This document shows, one piece after another, positions 13,059-17,686 of a DNA stretch of 17,686 bases. This stretch comes from CAYVAP01 sp964343195. Lineage in GTDB: Bacteria > Bacteroidota > Bacteroidia > J057. The stretch spans positions 1 through 17,686 of the forward strand of contig CAYFIR010000135.1 in NCBI GenBank assembly GCA_964343195.1. Direction: 5' to 3'. Under the pieces are notes generated by a model. The model saw only the letters and a list, made by a program, of their open reading frames with translations. It searched no databases and was not told the DNA's origin. Position 1 is the first letter of the stretch. Every line of letters starts with the position of its first letter. The translations under genes and the position numbers were made by a program.

Positions 13059-15951
13059 TGGTAAATCGGTCTGTCCAGAAGTCGTTCTTGGTGACCCGAA
13101 GGGCGCTCAGAGTAGAACTCTTGGCAGAGATCACGAGCGAGTAGCTCTTCCTCGGCCCAAAAGGAATCCACCGGAAGCTCATCTGGAAACAGTGCAGATC
13201 ACGGAAGATGCTGAAAGTAGTATTGGTGAACTCCTGCTGGACCATGTCAAAGCCAGTGGTGTATTGCACCTTCCACTGGGAACCAAAACGGACATCTCCC
13301 TGCAGGTTGATGGTAGAGGTAATCGTAGGATCATCCAAACCCGGTTTGCTATAACTCAGGTTATACCGCAGGCTCATGGTCCACGGAATGGTAAAGTCAA
13401 CATACTGATAGTAAGCATTTTGCACCTCCTGAAACTGCTCTTCATCAAATGATTCCCCGACATTGCCTCGGCCCCGATCCTGGTCTGGACGGAAATTGGT
13501 CGAAAGGCTGATTTGTGCGCGGGTCAGGCGTCCAATCTGCCCGGTTTCCTCGATCATAAAGACATTTTGCCTACGAGCTGACCCTGGATCATATGGGAAG
13601 GGAACTTCATCGTACCCATAGTAATAGGGATCCATGGTCGCACTCGCATTCAGATTCACCTGCCGATTGAACAGACTGGTACGGGCGTTCATGGTGAAGG
13701 GAGCCAATTGAAAGCTATCAGCCGCGAAGTTGTAAGAACTTCGGAGACTCAGGTTATCAATGAGGTTGATCCGCTCGAATCGATCTTTCTCGTCAAAGTC
13801 AGGATCTTCGGCCCCCCGTTTCAGGTATTTCATCTCCACTACGGACCCGATCCCGAAGGAAATAGCCTGAGACTCCCCACGTCCGGGGCCACCGTACAGA
13901 CCTTCTTCGAAGATGCTATAGGTTTGCACATTGCCCAGTGTATCTCGCTGGACCTGTCGGTAAAATCCCCACCTGTCATCCGAGAAATCAGGCCTGAGGT
14001 TGTAGCTTATCGATGGACTGAATCGCTGCCGGAAAGCGACCTGCCGCTTGCTCCGGGTCAGGTAGTATAGCCCATAGAAGTTTGTAGAAGCGGAAACAGC
14101 CGTATTGAACTCGTAGCCCCTGGTAAATCCGGGTATTTGCTCTTCAATGATCTCCTGGGCTTCGGGGTCCCATTCCTTACGGGTGGACTCCAGGTACCAG
14201 ACCTCCTTGTAATTGAAACTGGGAGAAATGGTCAGGTTTTTCTTAAACAGGCGAATGCTGGTCGCTGTAGATGCCGTGTGTTGTAACCCGCTGTTAAAGA
14301 AGCTGAGGCCCGTCTGGGTTGAATAGGTGGTATCGCCCTCCGTGTAGGAGATGGGATAGGAGAATGGGTCATTGAGGTTCTGGAAAATCGGAGCAAACAG
14401 GGAATCGGGAACATTCACCAGGGAATTGCTCGCCCTCATGTTGTAATTGATGCCGAGTTGCTTTAGCCACTGAAGATTTTTATTGGTAATACGACTAAAG
14501 GGCGTCTGGCGCGCCATATTGAGGGTCAGATCAGGAAGATAAAGCGAAACCGTCTCCTTGTTCAGGTCCTGCTGATGTCGGGCGCTGACATTGAAACTGA
14601 AGGGCAGGTTGTTGAAGCTTTTTTGGAAAGCAACTGAACTGTTCAGGTTGTTACTGAAGTAATTGGGGTCATTGACATTCACCTGACGAAACTGCCGGGA
14701 GCTGGAGATGTTAACGGAGCCATTGAGACTCGCCGTGGGATTAATCGGCTGCCGGTGACTCCACCGAATTGACCAGGCCGCCGTCCGGGAAAAATCCGGA
14801 TCAGTAGGTTCATTAAATCGCTGGATACCATACTGAAGGTTCAGGCTGCCGCTATACTTGTACCGGACATTGTAATTGGTTGTTGCTCCCAAACGCCAGC
14901 CACCACGGGTATAGATATCCCCATCCAGCGCAAGGTCAAAATACTCATTGATAGGCCAGTAGTATCCCAGGCCCCGCAGGAAGAATCCGCGGTCATCGGC
15001 ATTGCCATATTGCGGTTGCAAAATGCCTCGCTTTTTCCCCTCCAGCGAAAGATTTCCCGGAACAAACCCAAATGGCAGGTAAATCGGGATCGGCAAGCCT
15101 GCAATTACCGGACGAAGGGGGCCGGTGATAATCTGCCGATTGGGGAGTACCTTCAGTTTTTTCGCTTCGATGTAAAAATGCGGGTGGTCCAGGTCACAGG
15201 TCGTGAACTTGCCGTCAGCCCCATGAAAGGACCCATCGTCCTGGTACTTGGCCACTTCAGCCAGTACATAGATATCCTGCTGCACCAGTCGGCCACCGGT
15301 TACACGGGCTTTTCCCGAGCCAAAGTTGTAGGACATCGTTTTGGCGCGATAGGTCTCCTCTCCCTGGGTGAACTGTGGCAGTTCCTCCTGAATAGTGGTA
15401 TTGGAGTCCCTGGGACTGGCAAAAAGCTGCCGCTTTTCTATGTCAACTTCTATTCGATCAGAGGTCAGGTTGATGTCTTCATACTGGAGAGTTCCTGTTG
15501 AGTAGAGATAAAGCTTTCCAGAACGCACATCAAATACGATGCTGTCTTCAGCGTTATAGGTCACGGAGGCCCTCAGGTCGCTGGTTCGTTTCAGGGAGTC
15601 TATGATCCGTTGCTGGCGCTGTGCAGCTGGGTTTGGTGGCAGGGAATCCTGCCCACCCCCAAATTCGAAATCGGTGGGCATCCCTGAAATAGAATCCGAA
15701 GGGGGGAGCGAATCCGTAAGGATTGTAGGTCCGACGGAGTCCACAACGCCTGAATCCAGAGCCATTGTATCCTGAACACTGACTTGAGAGGCACTATCAG
15801 GAACTACCTGCCCAAAAGCATGAGCACCGATCGCGAGTAAGAAACAGAACCAAATTGTTCTGTAGCTTCGGCGGTGATTGGTCAGTATTGCGATAGATCC
15901 TATGATGGCCAGTACACTTGTGGATTCTGTAAAAACTGGGCAAATATACAT
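13054..15951 (-). CDS. lptD: LPS-assembly outer-membrane protein LptD
   Basis: Up to 965 residues. After a signal region (hydrophobic 32-46, cleavage near FGQ) come a Pro/Ser/Asp-rich linker and an OstA/LptA-like jellyroll (about 135-300: DSIVFDVRSGKLYLYSTG, ITSDRIEVD-type repeats, KAKTMSYNF-like segment). The LptD hallmark TTCDLDHPHFYIEAKK at 250-265 and IYLPFGFVP follow, then a large barrel to the C-terminus. LptD inserts LPS into the outer leaflet with LptE, consistent with kdsC in the same window. The only ATG in frame is at 15951, but a near-perfect promoter overlaps it, so the real start may be downstream; CTG at 15885 would give a compact signal peptide (TNHRRSYRTIWFCFLLAIG). It converges with the pseudokinase gene, 11 bp apart. 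Confidence 0.87.
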   Translation of the reverse strand: MYICPVFTESTSVLAIIGSIAILTNHRRSYRTIWFCFLLAIGAHAFGQVVPDSASQVSVQDTMALDSGVVDSVGPTILTDSLPPSDSISGMPTDFEFGGGQDSLPPNPAAQRQQRIIDSLKRTSDLRASVTYNAEDSIVFDVRSGKLYLYSTGTLQYEDINLTSDRIEVDIEKRQLFASPRDSNTTIQEELPQFTQGEETYRAKTMSYNFGSGKARVTGGRLVQQDIYVLAEVAKYQDDGSFHGADGKFTTCDLDHPHFYIEAKKLKVLPNRQIITGPLRPVIAGLPIPIYLPFGFVPGNLSLEGKKRGILQPQYGNADDRGFFLRGLGYYWPINEYFDLALDGDIYTRGGWRLGATTNYNVRYKYSGSLNLQYGIQRFNEPTDPDFSRTAAWSIRWSHRQPINPTASLNGSVNISSSRQFRQVNVNDPNYFSNNLNSSVAFQKSFNNLPFSFNVSARHQQDLNKETVSLYLPDLTLNMARQTPFSRITNKNLQWLKQLGINYNMRASNSLVNVPDSLFAPIFQNLNDPFSYPISYTEGDTTYSTQTGLSFFNSGLQHTASTATSIRLFKKNLTISPSFNYKEVWYLESTRKEWDPEAQEIIEEQIPGFTRGYEFNTAVSASTNFYGLYYLTRSKRQVAFRQRFSPSISYNLRPDFSDDRWGFYRQVQRDTLGNVQTYSIFEEGLYGGPGRGESQAISFGIGSVVEMKYLKRGAEDPDFDEKDRFERINLIDNLSLRSSYNFAADSFQLAPFTMNARTSLFNRQVNLNASATMDPYYYGYDEVPFPYDPGSARRQNVFMIEETGQIGRLTRAQISLSTNFRPDQDRGRGNVGESFDEEQFQEVQNAYYQYVDFTIPWTMSLRYNLSYSKPGLDDPTITSTINLQGDVRFGSQWKVQYTTGFDMVQQEFTNTTFSIFRDLHCFQMSFRWIPFGPRKSYSLVISAKSSTLSALRVTKNDFWTDRFTN

Positions 15952-15972
15952 TTCCCCTCTCCTGCTACCAAA
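15941..15972 (-). promoter_or_regulatory. lptD: Bacteroidota-type promoter overlapping the lptD ATG
   Basis: On the minus strand TTTG (15972-15969), 20 bp, then TATATTTG (15948-15941) matches the phylum consensus TTTG-N19/20-TAnnTTTG fully. It would start transcription near 15935, inside the frame assigned to lptD and downstream of its only ATG at 15951. An AGGAGAGGGG purine run just before that ATG could instead be a ribosome-binding site, so the two readings compete. Confidence 0.55.
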
Positions 15973-16021
15973 GTGTCATTGGCCTCAAGTTTGGTTGTGT
16001 TACCTAGTGAAAAACCTGTAT

Positions 16022-16825
16022 ATGCGCACCACTTTACACTCCCTCCTCATTTCACTCACCTTTTTTGTTGTGAGCGCCAATCAGCCTGTTGCTCACACCG
16101 CTGGTCCTGAACCCGCCCCCTACCAGGATGGCCCCATCAAGGTACTGGTCATAGACCCCGGACATGGCGGCAGAGATCCGGGGGCCGTAGGTGCCCGTCG
16201 GTATGAAAAAGACATTACCCTTAAAGTGGCCCTGGAACTAAAAGAAATCCTGGCAGCCGAAATGCCTGAAATTAAGGTCATTATGACGCGGGAGCGTGAC
16301 CACTTTGTCAGCCTCTATCGGAGGGGCAAAATTGCTCAGGAGCATCATGCTGACTTTTTTCTTAGCATCCACTGCAACTCCTCGGTGAACCACGAAAGCA
16401 TGGGATCAGAGTCTTATGTCCTGGGCTTCAACCCCGGAGAAGAGAGCTATCGGACACACATGAGTGAAAACCGCGCCATCCTTTACGAGGAAAATTACCA
16501 GGAAGTATATGGAGACTTTGACCCGAAAACACCCGAGTCGTACATCTACTTCAACCTGGTAAGAGATGTTTTCCGCAACGAATCCATGCGAATGGCCGCC
16601 AAAGTTCAGCGATATTATCGGCAGGAAACGGGCAGTTTTGACCGTGGACTCAAGCAGGCTCCTTTCATGGTCCTCTGGCTATCAGGTATTCCCGGAATAT
16701 TGACTGAAATCGGGTTTATCTCCAATCGCAATGAAGAACGCCTGCTTTCTACCCGCGAGGGGCAGCGAGCCATCGCCAGATGCCTCTTCAAAGCCATCAA
16801 GGAGTACAATGAAGAGTTTCAGTAA
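16022..16825 (+). CDS. N-acetylmuramoyl-L-alanine amidase (Amidase_3)
   Basis: From the ATG at 16022 the 267-residue product has a signal peptide (1-19, hydrophobic LISLTFFVVSA). An Amidase_3 domain fills the rest. Zinc ligands H48 (DPGHGG), E62 (RYEKDITL) and H117 (SIHCN), and catalytic E229 (LTEIGFISN) are all present. It cleaves the bond between MurNAc and the stem peptide in the periplasm, normally during daughter-cell separation. A helical insert (about 125-205) between the second His and the catalytic Glu resembles the autoinhibitory regions of AmiC-like enzymes (inference). An open frame extends back to 15878 but those 48 residues precede the signal peptide and overlap lptD. The gene is divergent from lptD. 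Confidence 0.92.
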   Translation: MRTTLHSLLISLTFFVVSANQPVAHTAGPEPAPYQDGPIKVLVIDPGHGGRDPGAVGARRYEKDITLKVALELKEILAAEMPEIKVIMTRERDHFVSLYRRGKIAQEHHADFFLSIHCNSSVNHESMGSESYVLGFNPGEESYRTHMSENRAILYEENYQEVYGDFDPKTPESYIYFNLVRDVFRNESMRMAAKVQRYYRQETGSFDRGLKQAPFMVLWLSGIPGILTEIGFISNRNEERLLSTREGQRAIARCLFKAIKEYNEEFQ

Positions 16826-16921
16826 TGAAGAAGTCGGAATTGGCTGCGAAGGTACTCGGCATCTTTTCCAGGCAACCGCTTCAACCTTTCCGAAGTTTCT
16901 CCCCTCCTTCCCAGAAAGATC

Positions 16922-17452
16922 ATGCCACCACGCTCCACCTGCCTCACCACGCGATTCAAAGCTCCCTTTCCGGGATACAGGATCTCTACCGGCATCTTGA
17001 CCCTTTTGGTGGTCACCATGTCCATCCTCTACCAGGATTATACTCCCCTCCTTGTGGTGCCGATCGGCCTGGGAATCATCACTTTTTCTCATGGAGCCCT
17101 CATAGATCCCGAGAGAAATCGCTATAAACACTACCTGTCTTTTTTCGGGGTCAAACTGGGCCGCTGGCATTCCTGTGAAAGATACCCCGATCTGGTAATT
17201 CTGAGGCAGGTCAAAAATTTTGAGAGCAGGATTCCTCTTAATGTCCTCGCCAGCCTGAGTCTTTCCCATACCGATTACGAGATTTACCTGGCCTCCCCCC
17301 GCCATCTGGACCTCGTCCTCCTGGATATCTGCCATGATCCGGCGGAAGCGGATAAGAAAGCCCATCTGCTCGCCCAGGATTTGGGCAAAAACTTCATGCA
17401 GTACAATCCCGGACGAAGGAAAAAGCCTCAGGCGTTAAGCAATGGACGGTGA
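16922..17452 (+). CDS. Small two-helix membrane protein of unknown function
   Basis: The 176-residue product has two transmembrane helices (about 22-37 and 42-60) and a cytoplasmic C-terminal domain beginning GALIDPERNRYKHYLSFFG then VKLGRWHSCERYPDLVILR. This G-x-ID-xxxxRY-x-Y-S-FG-xKxGxW pattern is one I recall from many uncharacterised Bacteroidota membrane proteins, with a layout like bacterial PH-domain proteins; no function is established. It starts 96 bp after the amidase on the same strand and may be co-transcribed. The gap 16826-16921 holds no supported gene: an open frame from 16825 overlaps this gene and has no recognisable features. Confidence 0.7.
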   Translation: MPPRSTCLTTRFKAPFPGYRISTGILTLLVVTMSILYQDYTPLLVVPIGLGIITFSHGALIDPERNRYKHYLSFFGVKLGRWHSCERYPDLVILRQVKNFESRIPLNVLASLSLSHTDYEIYLASPRHLDLVLLDICHDPAEADKKAHLLAQDLGKNFMQYNPGRRKKPQALSNGR

Positions 17453-17456
17453 TCAT

Positions 17457-17655
17457 TAGCTCCGCAATCGGTTTTTTAATATTTAGGGTGTTGTTCAAGT
17501 GCTATTTCGCCTCCCCGTTTCACGGGATCGTGGATCAGCGGGACCTACCTTTTTTCTAGCTCCGCAAATTGATCTTTAATATGCTACCGCTGAAAGTGCT
17601 ATGTCGCCTCCCCGCTTCGCGGGATCGTGGATCAGCGGGACTTACTTCTTTTTCA
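17457..17655. repeat. Two ~100-bp direct repeats with a covarying hairpin
   Basis: Copies at 17457-17556 and 17557-17655 share TAGCTCCGCAA, TTTAATAT, AGTGCTAT, TCGCCTCCCCG and GGGATCGTGGATCAGCGGGA. In each a 5-bp hairpin sits at the same place: CCCGT-TTC-ACGGG (17514-17526) and CCCGC-TTC-GCGGG (17611-17623), where both partners of the closing pair changed together. No ORF is supported. Confidence 0.75.
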
Positions 17656-17666
17656 AAAGAAGTAAG
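17641..17666. repeat. Perfect 12-bp inverted repeat
   Basis: CTTACTTCTTTT (17641-17652) and AAAAGAAGTAAG (17655-17666) are exact reverse complements separated by 2 bp. It follows directly on the second direct repeat. It could be a terminator-like hairpin or an end of a repeat element continuing beyond the window. Confidence 0.6.
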
Positions 17667-17686
17667 CAAGAAAAGTTCGGCATTTC

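Noticed and set aside
16825..17127. 100-residue plus-strand frame starting on the amidase stop codon
   Set aside because: The TAATG overlap is tempting, but most of the frame overlaps the 16922 gene, which has two clear membrane helices; composition is Pro/Ser/His-rich and shadow-like.
16682..17365. 227-residue minus-strand frame
   Set aside because: Overlaps the amidase 3' end and the small membrane protein gene in antisense; no domain seen.

Overview
The window looks like a piece of a Bacteroidota chromosome of moderate G+C, probably from the Saprospiria/Lewinella-like part of the phylum (lineage is inference). The signs are a GLPGLI-family protein, an OMP_b-brl_3 type outer-membrane protein with a carboxypeptidase-regulatory-like N-terminus, a DUF6702-like protein, a Bacteroidota-style LptD, TTG(n19-20)TAnnTTTG promoters and the near absence of strong Shine-Dalgarno sites. 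No rRNA, tRNA, phage, transposase or CRISPR array was seen.

Layout. Bases 1-313 are non-coding: a 7-bp tandem repeat, a C-rich G-quadruplex-type tract and a candidate ECF promoter. Bases 314-1740 form a plus-strand operon of ECF sigma factor, zinc-motif-free membrane anti-sigma protein and membrane-anchored Spy/CpxP-like protein. Bases 1791-3095 (minus) hold a beta-barrel protein followed by a DUF6702-like protein. Bases 3096-3564 hold five ~61-bp repeats, each a hairpin with a 12-nt loop, followed by an intrinsic terminator. Bases 3565-4335 (minus) encode a lipoprotein, separated by another terminator from an XRE-HTH::KdsC fusion (4456-5160, minus). Bases 5451-9325 (plus) carry GLPGLI and outer-membrane receptor-like genes around a 362-bp structured spacer. 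Bases 9292-11749 (minus) carry an HD phosphohydrolase and an NA37 nucleoid-associated protein. Bases 12008-13042 (plus) encode a degenerate sensor kinase. Bases 13054-15951 (minus) encode LptD. Bases 16022-17452 (plus) encode a cell-wall amidase and a small membrane protein. The end of the window carries two ~100-bp direct repeats with a covarying hairpin.

Theme. Most genes concern the cell envelope: Kdo synthesis (KdsC), LPS insertion (LptD), peptidoglycan hydrolysis (amidase), outer-membrane barrels, a lipoprotein and an ECF/anti-sigma/Spy-like module that would fit envelope stress sensing. There is no obvious defence or mobile system. The most unusual items are the hairpin array at 3158-3435, whose non-Watson-Crick positions become G-U wobbles only in minus-strand RNA; the XRE-KdsC fusion; the apparent histidine pseudokinase; and the conflict between a near-perfect promoter and the only ATG available to lptD.
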